Shown here: piece by piece, positions 1 to 7,714 of the stretch
Position numbering within the stretch: the stretch's first letter is position 1
Layout of the letters: the number at the start of each line of letters is the position of its first letter
Assembly (NCBI GenBank): GCA_002684655.1
Contig: NYVR01000001.1
Span: forward strand, 1 to 62,858
Reading direction: 5' to 3'
Origin: Planctomycetota bacterium
GTDB lineage: Bacteria; Planctomycetota; UBA1135; UBA2386
Length of the DNA: 62,858 nucleotides
Translations under genes and position numbers: made by a program
Notes under the pieces: generated by a model
The model's input: only the letters and a program-made list of their open reading frames with translations
What the model was told of the DNA's origin: nothing
The model's database searches: none

Positions 1-94
1 TCGGCCGGCTGCTAGGTCGCCACGCGTAGGTCGCCGTCGAGCTACGTCGACGCTGTCGAAGCTCGGCATGGTTGCCGTTACGCTTGCTCGCCCG

Positions 95-793
95 ATGGCC
101 GAAGTGGATCTCTACCTGCCGATCAAGAAGTTCCTCCAGGGTCAGGGTTACGAGGTCAAAGGCGAGGTCGAGGACTGCGACATCGTCGCTGTGCGCGGGG
201 ACGAAGGCCCCGTCGTTGTAGAGCTGAAGTTGCAGCTCAACTTGTCGTTGATCTTGCAAGCCGTGGACCGGCTTGCGGTGAGCGATCGAGTTTATGTCGC
301 TTTCCGGGTCGGCAAGCGACACAGCGCCTCATGGCGAGCGCGCGGCAAACAGGTCAAGAGCATGCTGCGTCGTCTCGGCCTCGGGCTCCTGACGGTCTCG
401 GCGCGCGGGAAGGTGGAGGCAGTGCTAGACCCTGGCCCGTATCGTCCGCGCGTGGTTAAGGATCGCCGCGCGCGGATGCTCAAGGAGTTCGCTGAACGGA
501 TCGGCGACCCGGTCGCCGGTGGATCGATAAACAAGAAGCGGATGACTGCATATCGGCAGGACGCGCTTAGATGCGCCCTCGGACTAAAGCGAGGCGGCGT
601 GACGAAGGTGAGCGCGTTGGCTGCGCAGACTGGCGTCGATCGCGCGGGTCCGATCCTCCGCGACAACCACTACGGTTGGTTCGAACGGGTCGAGAAGGGT
701 TACTACCAGCTAACGCCTAGCGGCCGCGGCGGCATCGAGGAGTGGGCAGGCGTGATCGGGGATCTCGGTCTCGAGCGAGAAGGCGGCGCCTAA
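95..793 (+). CDS. DUF2161 family PD-(D/E)XK nuclease-like protein
   Basis: The product resembles the DUF2161 family, which is described as a putative PD-(D/E)XK phosphodiesterase; its biological role is unknown. Counting from the upstream ATG at 68, the signature is visible as Asp38 in CDIVAVRG followed by the E-x-K pair Glu52/Lys54 in VVELKL, typical of the metal-binding core of this nuclease fold. The C-terminal half looks like a winged-helix DNA-binding segment (QTGVDRAGPILRDNHYGWF). I prefer the ATG at 95 because the family usually begins a few residues before the DLYLPIKKFL motif. Neither start has a convincing ribosome-binding site, and the frame is open to the window edge, so a longer N-terminus cannot be excluded. 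It converges on the ychF operon. Confidence 0.75.
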   Translation: MAEVDLYLPIKKFLQGQGYEVKGEVEDCDIVAVRGDEGPVVVELKLQLNLSLILQAVDRLAVSDRVYVAFRVGKRHSASWRARGKQVKSMLRRLGLGLLTVSARGKVEAVLDPGPYRPRVVKDRRARMLKEFAERIGDPVAGGSINKKRMTAYRQDALRCALGLKRGGVTKVSALAAQTGVDRAGPILRDNHYGWFERVEKGYYQLTPSGRGGIEEWAGVIGDLGLEREGGA

Positions 794-824
794 GGACCGA
801 CGCTTAGCGGGTCCTGCGACGCCG

Positions 825-1931
825 CTAGACGTTGAATCGGAAGTGGAGGACGTCACCGTCCTGGACCACGTATTCCTTGCCTTCGATGCGGTATTTGCCC
901 GCGTCGCGCGCTGCGGCGACGTTGCCGCACGCGATCAGGTCGTCGTATGCGACCGTCTCGGCCTTGATGAAGCCGCGCTCAAAGTCGCCGTGGATTACAC
1001 CTGCAGCCCTCGGCGCAGTGTCGCCCGCGCGGATCGTCCAAGCGCGAACCTCCATCTCCCCTGCGGTGAAGTAGGTCCGTAGGCCCAGCAGGTGATAGGT
1101 CGCCCGGATCAACGCGCCAGTGCCGCTCTCGTCGACGCCCAGGTCTGCGAGGAACGCCGCAGCGTCCTCGTCAGAGAGGTCGGTCAGCTCCGCTTCAATC
1201 TGTGCAGAGATCACGACGGTCTCACAGTTCAGCGTTTGAGCGGCATAGTCGCGGACCCTCTTCACGTATTCGTTGTCGTCAGCCCCCGCCAGCTCGTCGT
1301 CCTTGACGTTGCACGCGAAGATCACTGGCTTCATCGTCAGCAGTTGAAAATGCTTGGCGATCTTGTGCTCGTCGTCGGTTAGGTCGCAGAGGTACGCCGG
1401 TTTGCCGTCGTCGAGCAGCGGCTCTAGCTTCTTCAAGATCGGCATCTCGGCCACGGCGTCTTTGTCGCCGCGCTTATGCAGCTTGGCTTGCTTGTCGACG
1501 CGCTTCTGGACGGCCTCGAGGTCGGCCAGGACGAGCTCGGTGTTGATCACGTCGATGTCGCGCACGGGGTCCACGGTCCCTGAAACGTGGTGGACGTCCT
1601 CGTCCTCGAAGCATCGCACGACTTGGACGATGGCGTCGACTTCGCGGATGTGGCTTAGGAACTTATTGCCGAGGCCTTCACCGGACGCGGCGCCGGAGAC
1701 CAGCCCCGCGATGTCGACGAACTCGATCGTCGCCGGGATCACCTTGTCTGTCTTGGCGATCTCGCGCAGCGGCTCGAGGCGGCTGTCCGGAACGGTCACG
1801 ACGCCGACGTTCGGGTCGATGGTGCAGAACGGATAGTTGGCGGCCTCCGCCTTCTGCGTGCGCGTGATCGCGTTAAACAGGGTCGACTTGCCGACGTTCG
1901 GCAAGCCGACAATTCCTGTCTTGAGCACCAT
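825..1931 (-). CDS. ychF: Obg-family ATPase YchF
   Basis: YchF is a universally conserved P-loop ATPase of the TRAFAC/Obg class that associates with ribosomes and is implicated in translation start and stress response. At 368 aa it has the usual length. The G1 loop is GLPNVGKS (residues 9-16), switch II is DIAGL, the family hallmark [11 protein letters not shown] follows, and the C-terminus is a TGS domain (from about residue 280). The G4 position reads NVKD rather than the NKxD of true GTPases, in keeping with the relaxed nucleotide specificity of YchF. The start codon overlaps the etfA stop by one base (TAATG), so it is the third gene of an etfB-etfA-ychF operon. Confidence 0.96.
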   Translation of the reverse strand: MVLKTGIVGLPNVGKSTLFNAITRTQKAEAANYPFCTIDPNVGVVTVPDSRLEPLREIAKTDKVIPATIEFVDIAGLVSGAASGEGLGNKFLSHIREVDAIVQVVRCFEDEDVHHVSGTVDPVRDIDVINTELVLADLEAVQKRVDKQAKLHKRGDKDAVAEMPILKKLEPLLDDGKPAYLCDLTDDEHKIAKHFQLLTMKPVIFACNVKDDELAGADDNEYVKRVRDYAAQTLNCETVVISAQIEAELTDLSDEDAAAFLADLGVDESGTGALIRATYHLLGLRTYFTAGEMEVRAWTIRAGDTAPRAAGVIHGDFERGFIKAETVAYDDLIACGNVAAARDAGKYRIEGKEYVVQDGDVLHFRFNV

Positions 1932-2914
1932 TAGTTGCTGGCGACCACTTCTTGGATCGCCTTGGTCAACGCCGGCACGATCTCGAAGGCGTCACCGACG
2001 ATGCCGTAGTCGGCGACCTTGAAGATTGGCGCGTCTGCGTCCTTGTTGATCGCGACGATGGTGCGGGCTGTGCGCATGCCGGCTAGGTGCTGGATAGCGC
2101 CGCTGATGCCGATGGCGAAGTACAGCGGGGGGCTGACGACCTTGCCCGTCTGGCCGACCTGCTCGCTGTGTGGGCGCCAGCCTGCGTCGACGACCGCGCG
2201 CGACGCGCCGACCGCGGCCACGCCTGGGCCAAAGGCTGCCGCTAGCTCTTCGATGATCTTGAAGTTCTCGGGCTCTTTCAGGCCACGGCCGCCTGAGACC
2301 ACGACCTTCGCCTCTTGCAGCGGCGTCTTGTCTCCGCCTGCAGCGATGATCTCCTTTACGACCGAGAGCAGGTCACCCGACGGCGCGTCCACCTTCGCGA
2401 TCTCTGCCCCGTCTCCGCCGCTGGCCACGGCGAAGTTGTTGGGCCTAACTGTCGCGCAGAACGGCGACTTGGTTGCCTTTACGGTCAGCGTGGCCTTGCC
2501 GGCGAAGACCGGCTTCTTTGCGCCGAAGACGCCGTCGTCACACGTGACGTCGACGACGTCGGTGATGACGCCTGTCTCAAGCAGCGCGGAGACGCGCGGG
2601 AGCAGGTCCTTGCCCATGGCCGTGTGGGCCATAAGCACCGCGGCTCCATCGTGGGTCCGGACCTGTTCGGCGACGGCCTTGGCGTAGGCGTCGCCCGAGT
2701 AGTGCGCGAAGGTAGCACCTTCGATTGTGACGACCTTGTTCGCGCCGCTGGCGGCGAGTTCTCCTGCCGCCGCGTCGAGGTCGTGGCCGCAAGCGACCGC
2801 GACGACGTGTCCACCTGAGCCCTTTGCGAGCTGTTGGGCGGCGGTGACGGCTTCGAGGGACGGGCGCTTGAGGGATCCCTCGCGCACCTCAGCGATGACG
2901 ATGATGTTGCTCAT
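1931..2914 (-). CDS. etfA: Electron transfer flavoprotein alpha subunit
   Basis: This is the FAD-binding alpha subunit of the heterodimeric electron transfer flavoprotein, which accepts electrons from acyl-CoA and other dehydrogenases and passes them to the quinone pool through ETF-QO. The N-terminal ETF domain is followed from about residue 205 by the conserved C-terminal FAD domain, with SGGRGL, then [28 protein letters not shown] and the closing [11 protein letters not shown]. At 327 aa it is full length. An AGGGAG-like Shine-Dalgarno (aaagggaga) lies about 7 nt before the ATG, one of the few clear ones here. It sits between etfB and ychF. Confidence 0.97.
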   Translation of the reverse strand: MSNIIVIAEVREGSLKRPSLEAVTAAQQLAKGSGGHVVAVACGHDLDAAAGELAASGANKVVTIEGATFAHYSGDAYAKAVAEQVRTHDGAAVLMAHTAMGKDLLPRVSALLETGVITDVVDVTCDDGVFGAKKPVFAGKATLTVKATKSPFCATVRPNNFAVASGGDGAEIAKVDAPSGDLLSVVKEIIAAGGDKTPLQEAKVVVSGGRGLKEPENFKIIEELAAAFGPGVAAVGASRAVVDAGWRPHSEQVGQTGKVVSPPLYFAIGISGAIQHLAGMRTARTIVAINKDADAPIFKVADYGIVGDAFEIVPALTKAIQEVVASN

Positions 2915-2932
2915 GATTGGGTCTCCCTTTGA

Positions 2933-3685
2933 TCAAATGGCCTTGGCTTCGTTGCGGAGGAGCTCGATCAGAGCGGGCACTGCGTCCGCGCCCTCACCGA
3001 TGATTTTGCCCTCGGCGCGCGGCGGGGGCAGCTCGAGCGAAACGACCTCCATCGCGGCGTCAGGCAGCTCGGCGGGCATCTCTTCGAGCGGCTTTTTCTT
3101 GGCGGCCATGATGCTCTTGAGGTTCGCTGGTTTGGGCTCGTTGAGGCCTTTGTTGCAGCTGATGACCGCCGGCGTCTTACAGGTGACGACTTCGCGCGCG
3201 CCTTCGATGTCACGCTCGGCCGTGAAGGTTCCCTCTGCTAACTCCAGCTTGCTGACTTCGGTTACGCAGCCATAGCCAAGTCGCGCGGCGAGGTTCGAAG
3301 CCATCTGGTTGTTGTCGGCGTCCGTGGCCTGCTTCCCGCACAGCACGATCTGAGCAGGGTTGGCCTTGATCCAAGTCGACAGCGCCTCTGCGGTGGAGGC
3401 GCCATCGTAGACCCAGTGCTCCGTGGTCAAGAGGACGGCCTTATCTGCGCCGCGAGCCAGGGTGCCGCGCATTTCTTTCTGCGCTTCCTTCGGGCCGATC
3501 GTGATCGCCGTGACGGTAGCTTCGCCAAGCTGCTCTTTGAGCAGTCGAGCTTGCTCCAAGGCGAACTCGTCGTAAGCGTTCATTTCGAACGTCACGCCGC
3601 TGGTCTCGATCGACTTACCGTCTGCGGCGATCTTGATCGCCGTGTCGGTCGCCGGAACACGCTTGATACAGACAACAATGTCCAT
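2933..3685 (-). CDS. etfB: Electron transfer flavoprotein beta subunit
   Basis: EtfB is the AMP-binding partner of EtfA. The 250-aa length fits the family. It begins with the standard MDIVVCIKRVPATDT and carries NAYDEFALEQA, the GPKEAQKEMRGTLARGADKA segment, the conserved CGKQATDADNNQ (about residues 115-126) and the signature region leading to PAVISCNKGLNEPKPANLKSIMAAKKKP, here described in pieces. It is the first gene of the operon; the 137-bp gap upstream (3686-3822) should hold the promoter, but I see no clear -35/-10 pair. A short GGGTCGACCC palindrome lies in that gap. Confidence 0.97.
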   Translation of the reverse strand: MDIVVCIKRVPATDTAIKIAADGKSIETSGVTFEMNAYDEFALEQARLLKEQLGEATVTAITIGPKEAQKEMRGTLARGADKAVLLTTEHWVYDGASTAEALSTWIKANPAQIVLCGKQATDADNNQMASNLAARLGYGCVTEVSKLELAEGTFTAERDIEGAREVVTCKTPAVISCNKGLNEPKPANLKSIMAAKKKPLEEMPAELPDAAMEVVSLELPPPRAEGKIIGEGADAVPALIELLRNEAKAI

Positions 3686-3822
3686 GGCTGGTTGGAAAGG
3701 TTGGGGCCTTGAGTAGGGAACTCCGCGCGTTTTGCGGGCAAGCAGTCTACCGATGACAACCGCGGGGTCGACCCGAAATTACCGCCCGATGTCAGCAGGG
3801 TGAGAGCCCGGCGTTATGGGGC

Positions 3823-4806
3823 CTACGCTGAAGTCACCCGGCTGGCCGCAATCTCCGGTTTGCGTGACCACTCCGAGAGGTCGCGTCCCAGGAAGCGCGC
3901 CAACTCCCGGTGGGGGCCTTCGAAGAACGCGAGGTAACGGTCGCGCACTTTGTCCGTCAGCGGCGTCGGGGGCATCGCCGCGGACGTCGACCGGCCAACA
4001 CGAGTCGCAGCGAGCGCTTTGTAGGCACGATTACGCCACGAGCGTGGCATGCGTTGAATGAGCGGTCCGATCAGCGGGATGCCCGTGAAGCGCCCTGTGA
4101 TCTGTCGTCGGATTTGGTGAGCGATGTGGCGGTCGCTGACGTTCGCTCGGTTATCCGCCTCCGCTCGGATCTCCGCCGCGTCAGAGTCGATCTCGAGGAA
4201 CGTGCAGATGTCGCGCAAGGACTGGAGCGGGTTGCGCTTGAAGTCGGTGGTCAGCAAGACGTGCATCGACGAACGCGGATCGTGATCTAGGTATCGCTCG
4301 ATCTGCCGCATGTACAAGCTCGATTCGATGCACATCGGATCTTCTTGAACGTGCTCTTCGAACGTCTTGCTGAAAGGTTTGCCAGGATAGGGCTCGCGCA
4401 TATAGCGATGTATGTAGTGCGAGTAGGCGCGCTCCCAAGGGTGTCGAAGGATGTAGACGATCTTGGCGGATGGAGCGTGCTGCGCCATGCGCGCTGCAGC
4501 GTCGGGGACCTGCGGTCAACGGCTATAGCTCGTGCTGGCGTCGACGCAGAGTTCGTCGGAGCCCGCGCCTGCATAGAGGCGCTTGTACCAGTCGACGCCC
4601 TTGGCATAGTTGTCATCGAAGGAGAAGAGCGACGGCTCCTTGTGGATGCCGTGGAGCTGTTCGACGCGCCAATCGAAAACGTTCGGGTGTCTACAAAGCT
4701 GTAGAAAGAGGTGAGTCGTCGCGGACTTTGCCGCGCCGATGACCATGACCTCTGGAACTCGGCCTCTTGGAGAGTCCGTGCGGTCTCTTTGATCCGCGTG
4801 TGCCAT
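3823..4806 (-). pseudogene. Sulfotransferase family protein interrupted by one in-frame TGA
   Basis: Read through a single TGA at 4518-4516, this is one continuous reading frame of about 327 residues resembling PAPS-dependent sulfotransferases (Sulfotransfer_1/3). The 5'-PSB (P-loop-like) motif is seen as MVIGAAKSATTHLF near the N-terminus, and the 3'-phosphate-binding segment as VYILRHPWERAYSHY after the stop. The TGA is codon 97 counted from the ATG at 4806, between CVDASTSYSR and PQVPDAAARM; homologues often carry an aromatic residue there, so a TGG-to-TGA change is the simplest explanation. The ATG at 4806 is preferred because GAGAAAGCT precedes it; a TTG lies upstream at 4854. It may be a recent pseudogene, a sequencing error or a recoded gene. 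It stands alone between etfB and epmB. Confidence 0.75.
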
Positions 4807-4916
4807 AGCTTTCTCTGCGCGACATTGCGCCACGGACAGCGCCCGATCAGACAATAGCGCCGCTGCTACGGAGCATCTGGGCGACGAATAGGAGCGCGCG
4901 CGGTTGCGGTGCGGCG

Positions 4917-5957
4917 CTATGCAGGTCCTGAGCTGATATCGACCTTGTGGGCGGCGCCGATCACCTCTCGGACGTAGCGCGGAACGCCGAAGCCAGGCAG
5001 CCTCGTGCGCAACTCGGCGATGAGCTCTTGGCCGCGCGCGACGGGGACCTCCCAGTGCTGGGCTCCGGTCACTGGATCTAGCTGGTGCAGATAGTACGGC
5101 ATGACGCGAGCGTCCATCAGCCGACGCGAAAGCTCCGTCAGCGTGTCGGCGTCGTCATTGACGCCGCGCAAAAGAACAGTCTGGTTCAAGACCGGAACGC
5201 CGCTCTTGACCAGTCGCAACAGCGCGGCGCTGCACGCGTCGTCGATTTCGTTGGGGTGGTTGCTGTGCACGACGACGGTCGGCGCGAGGCGAGTCTGGCT
5301 GAGCCAATCCAGCAGCGCGTCGTCGACTCGGTCCGGGATTACGATCGGCAGGCGCGTGTGTATGCGCAGGCGGCGCAGGTGTTCGATATCCTCGAGCTGT
5401 TCGACCAACTCGGCGAGCCATCGGTCGGGCCGCATCAGCGGGTCACCTCCGGAGAACAAGACCTCCTCGACGTCGGCGCTGCGGCGAAGTTCGTCGAGCG
5501 CCGGTTGCCATTGCGCGAGTCCGGCCGGGCTGTTCTCGTATGGAAACTCGCGGCGGAAGCAGTAGCGGCACGCGACTGCGCAAACTCCCACGATGATCAG
5601 CAGCGCGCGGCCGTTGTATTTCTGCAGCAGCCCCGGCGCCCGCGTCGCGTCGCCGTCACCGCACGGGTCGGCGACGAAGCCTTTGGCGGGGGCCGCGAGC
5701 TCGTCCGCGGTGGGTAGCACCTGTGCGAGCAAGGGGTCGTTGGGGTCACCGGGGCGCATGCGGTCGGCGAACGCCTGCGGCACAACCAGCGAGAACTTGG
5801 CGGCCGCGCGGCGCGCGTTCGCGCGCAGGTGGTCGGGCAGGCCCAGCCGCCGGATCAGCTCGTCAGGGTCTCGGATCGCGCGCCGGAGCTGGTCCCGCCA
5901 GGTGCCGCGGTTGGTGCGCGCGGCGTCGTTTAGTTCTGCTTGGATTTGGCGTTCCAC
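4917..5957 (-). CDS. epmB: EF-P beta-lysylation protein EpmB (lysine 2,3-aminomutase)
   Basis: EpmB is a radical-SAM, PLP-dependent 2,3-aminomutase that turns (S)-alpha-lysine into (R)-beta-lysine for attachment to elongation factor P. The radical-SAM cluster motif CxxxCxxC is Cys126, Cys130 and Cys133 (VCAVACRYCFRREFPY), and FSGGDPLM follows. The C-terminal AHKVD places a lysine (about residue 338) where the PLP Schiff base is expected. The 346-aa length matches EpmB rather than the longer catabolic KamA. It is divergent from efp with only 40 bp between the start codons, next to epmA, which fixes the assignment as EpmB. Confidence 0.93.
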   Translation of the reverse strand: MERQIQAELNDAARTNRGTWRDQLRRAIRDPDELIRRLGLPDHLRANARRAAAKFSLVVPQAFADRMRPGDPNDPLLAQVLPTADELAAPAKGFVADPCGDGDATRAPGLLQKYNGRALLIIVGVCAVACRYCFRREFPYENSPAGLAQWQPALDELRRSADVEEVLFSGGDPLMRPDRWLAELVEQLEDIEHLRRLRIHTRLPIVIPDRVDDALLDWLSQTRLAPTVVVHSNHPNEIDDACSAALLRLVKSGVPVLNQTVLLRGVNDDADTLTELSRRLMDARVMPYYLHQLDPVTGAQHWEVPVARGQELIAELRTRLPGFGVPRYVREVIGAAHKVDISSGPA

Positions 5958-5997
5958 TGGCGGATGAGGGCTCGTTTCGATATTCGTTTTCGCCGCT
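5958..5997. promoter_or_regulatory. Shared intergenic region between epmB and efp
   Basis: Only 40 bp separate the divergent start codons of epmB and efp. The T-rich stretch before efp (tcgatattcgttttcgccgct) is the only AT-rich sequence and presumably contributes to one or both promoters. No Shine-Dalgarno precedes efp. The promoters may lie partly inside the opposite gene. Confidence 0.4.
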
Positions 5998-6570
5998 ATG
6001 GCTTCCTACGGCACGAGTGATTTTAAAAAGGGCCTCAAAGTCCAGATCGAGAACGAACCCTACCTGATGGTCGACCTTGAGTTCATGAAGCCGGGTAAAG
6101 GCCAAGCGGTCTATCGCGTGCGGCTCAAGAGCCTGACGACGGGTCGCGTCGTGGACAAGAATTATCGTAGCGGCGATTCGCTAGAGGTCGCGGACGTCGA
6201 GGAGAAGACCATGCAATTCCTCTACAAGGACGCAACGGACTTCCACTTCATGGACGGCGAGAGCTTCGAGCAGTTTCAGGTGAGCGCGGACGCGGTCGGT
6301 GACGCGTCGAAGTGGCTCAAAGATGAGATGGAGTGCGACGTCGTCATGTGGAACGGCTCGCCGATCACGGTGACACCGCCTGCGCACGTCGAGATGAAGG
6401 TGACATACACCGAGCCGGGCGCCAAAGGCAACTCCACCGGCAACGTCCAGAAGCCAGCGACCGTTGAGACGGGCGCCGAGCTGATGGTGCCGATCTTTAT
6501 CAACAACAACGACGTCGTCCGCGTCGATACGCGCACCGGCGAATACGTCGAACGCGTCTCCAAGGGTTGA
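5998..6570 (+). CDS. efp: Elongation factor P
   Basis: EF-P binds ribosomes stalled at polyproline stretches and promotes peptide bond formation. The protein has the normal three-domain length (190 aa): an N-terminal KOW-like domain, a central OB domain and the C-terminal OB domain closing with VRVDTRTGEYVERV. The modification loop is MKPGKGQA with Lys34 at its tip, the residue that is beta-lysylated in the E. coli pathway. The neighbours epmB (divergent) and epmA (TTGA overlap downstream) supply the enzymes for that modification, so context and residue agree. Confidence 0.98.
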   Translation: MASYGTSDFKKGLKVQIENEPYLMVDLEFMKPGKGQAVYRVRLKSLTTGRVVDKNYRSGDSLEVADVEEKTMQFLYKDATDFHFMDGESFEQFQVSADAVGDASKWLKDEMECDVVMWNGSPITVTPPAHVEMKVTYTEPGAKGNSTGNVQKPATVETGAELMVPIFINNNDVVRVDTRTGEYVERVSKG

Positions 6571-7535
6571 GCGCGGACGGTCGCGTGACCGCCGAAAAGA
6601 TTGAGCGTCTACGTAGGCGAGCGGACCTCGTGGGGCGCGCCCGCAGGTTCTTCGAAGCGCGCGGCGTAATGGAGGTCGACACGCCGCTGCTCGCCGACGG
6701 AGTCGTCGTTGAAGCGCACATCGATCCGATCCCTTGCGAGGTTAGGGTCGGCGCCGGCGCGGCGGTTAAGCGCCGCCTCTTGACCTCTCCAGAAGGCCCT
6801 ATGAAGCGGCTGCTCGCGCAGGGCTCTGGTCCGATCTATCAGTTTGCACACGCGTTTCGTGATGGAGAAATGGGTCGGCGTCACGCGGTCGAGTTCACCA
6901 TGCTGGAGTGGTACCGTCCGGGCCTTGACCACATCGAGCTAATGAGCGAGGTCGAAGCGCTGGTTCAGGAGCTCATACCCGAGACGGGAGGGGCACGTTT
7001 CGATCGCGTCACATATCGCGAACTGTTCCGTGAGTTCGCGTCGATCGACCCGTTTGAGACTTCGGTCGGCGCCATCGGTGAGCGGTGTGCTGCCCTCGGC
7101 GTGGACGTTCCACAAGGCTTCGGCGACGGCACGGTCGACGACGCTCTCGATCTGATTCTCGTGAGCCACATCGAGCCGACGCTCGCCGCTGAGCGGCCGC
7201 TGTTCGTTCATGGTTACCCGCCGTCGCAGGCTGCGCTGGCGCAGGTCCGCGTCCCGACCGATGAACAGCCGGCGACCGCGGATCGCTTCGAGCTATATCT
7301 TCGCGGCGTGGAGCTCGCCAACGGTTACCACGAGTTGATTGATGCCGACGAACAACGTCACCGCTTCGAGGAGGCGAACCGCGCCAGGGTTGCGTCGGGG
7401 CGCGCCGCGCTCCCGATTGACGATGCGCTGCTCGATGCGCTGCGCGACGGCTTCCCGCCGTGCGCGGGCGTCGCGCTCGGCTTCGACCGGCTGTTGATGC
7501 TGGCGCTCGGTCTAGACCGCATCGGCGACGTCTGA
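6567..7535 (+). CDS. epmA: EF-P lysine aminoacylase (class II LysRS-like, GenX/PoxA)
   Basis: EpmA is a truncated class II lysyl-tRNA synthetase paralogue that lacks the anticodon-binding domain and ligates (R)-beta-lysine to Lys34 of EF-P. The 322-aa product starts directly in the catalytic core. Motif 1 lies in VMEVDTPLL, the ATP/lysine pocket in TSPEGPMKRLL (73-83), motif 2 in AFRDGEMGRRHAVEFTMLEW (96-115) and motif 3 in GVALGFDRLLMLALG near the C-terminus. The start is inferred as TTG at 6567, which overlaps the efp stop as TTGA; a GTG at 6585 is the alternative. Overlap with efp implies coupled translation. Confidence 0.95.
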   Translation: MSADGRVTAEKIERLRRRADLVGRARRFFEARGVMEVDTPLLADGVVVEAHIDPIPCEVRVGAGAAVKRRLLTSPEGPMKRLLAQGSGPIYQFAHAFRDGEMGRRHAVEFTMLEWYRPGLDHIELMSEVEALVQELIPETGGARFDRVTYRELFREFASIDPFETSVGAIGERCAALGVDVPQGFGDGTVDDALDLILVSHIEPTLAAERPLFVHGYPPSQAALAQVRVPTDEQPATADRFELYLRGVELANGYHELIDADEQRHRFEEANRARVASGRAALPIDDALLDALRDGFPPCAGVALGFDRLLMLALGLDRIGDV

Positions 7536-7667
7536 CGAGCTTTGCGGCGGGGGCGTTTCTGGCCGGATCGAGCTTAGGCTTCCGATGTGGCGTAGGGCGA
7601 TCGCGGTGTTCTCTGCCCAGCGATCGACGTCTATTCCATCGGTGTTGTCGCAGCTCGACTTAGGCCG

Positions 7668-7695
7668 TTGGCGTCGCGGCGCATCCGAGTAAAAT
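7668..7695 (+). promoter_or_regulatory. Sigma70-like promoter of the HEAT/VWA gene
   Basis: TTGGCG (7668-7673) and TAAAAT (7690-7695) are separated by 16 bp and sit 19 bp before the ATG at 7715. TAAAAT is the most AT-rich hexamer in the 179-bp gap. The match is to a generic sigma70 consensus, and the actual start site is not known. Confidence 0.5.
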
Positions 7696-7714
7696 AGATC
7701 CCGTCTCTTTCGTC

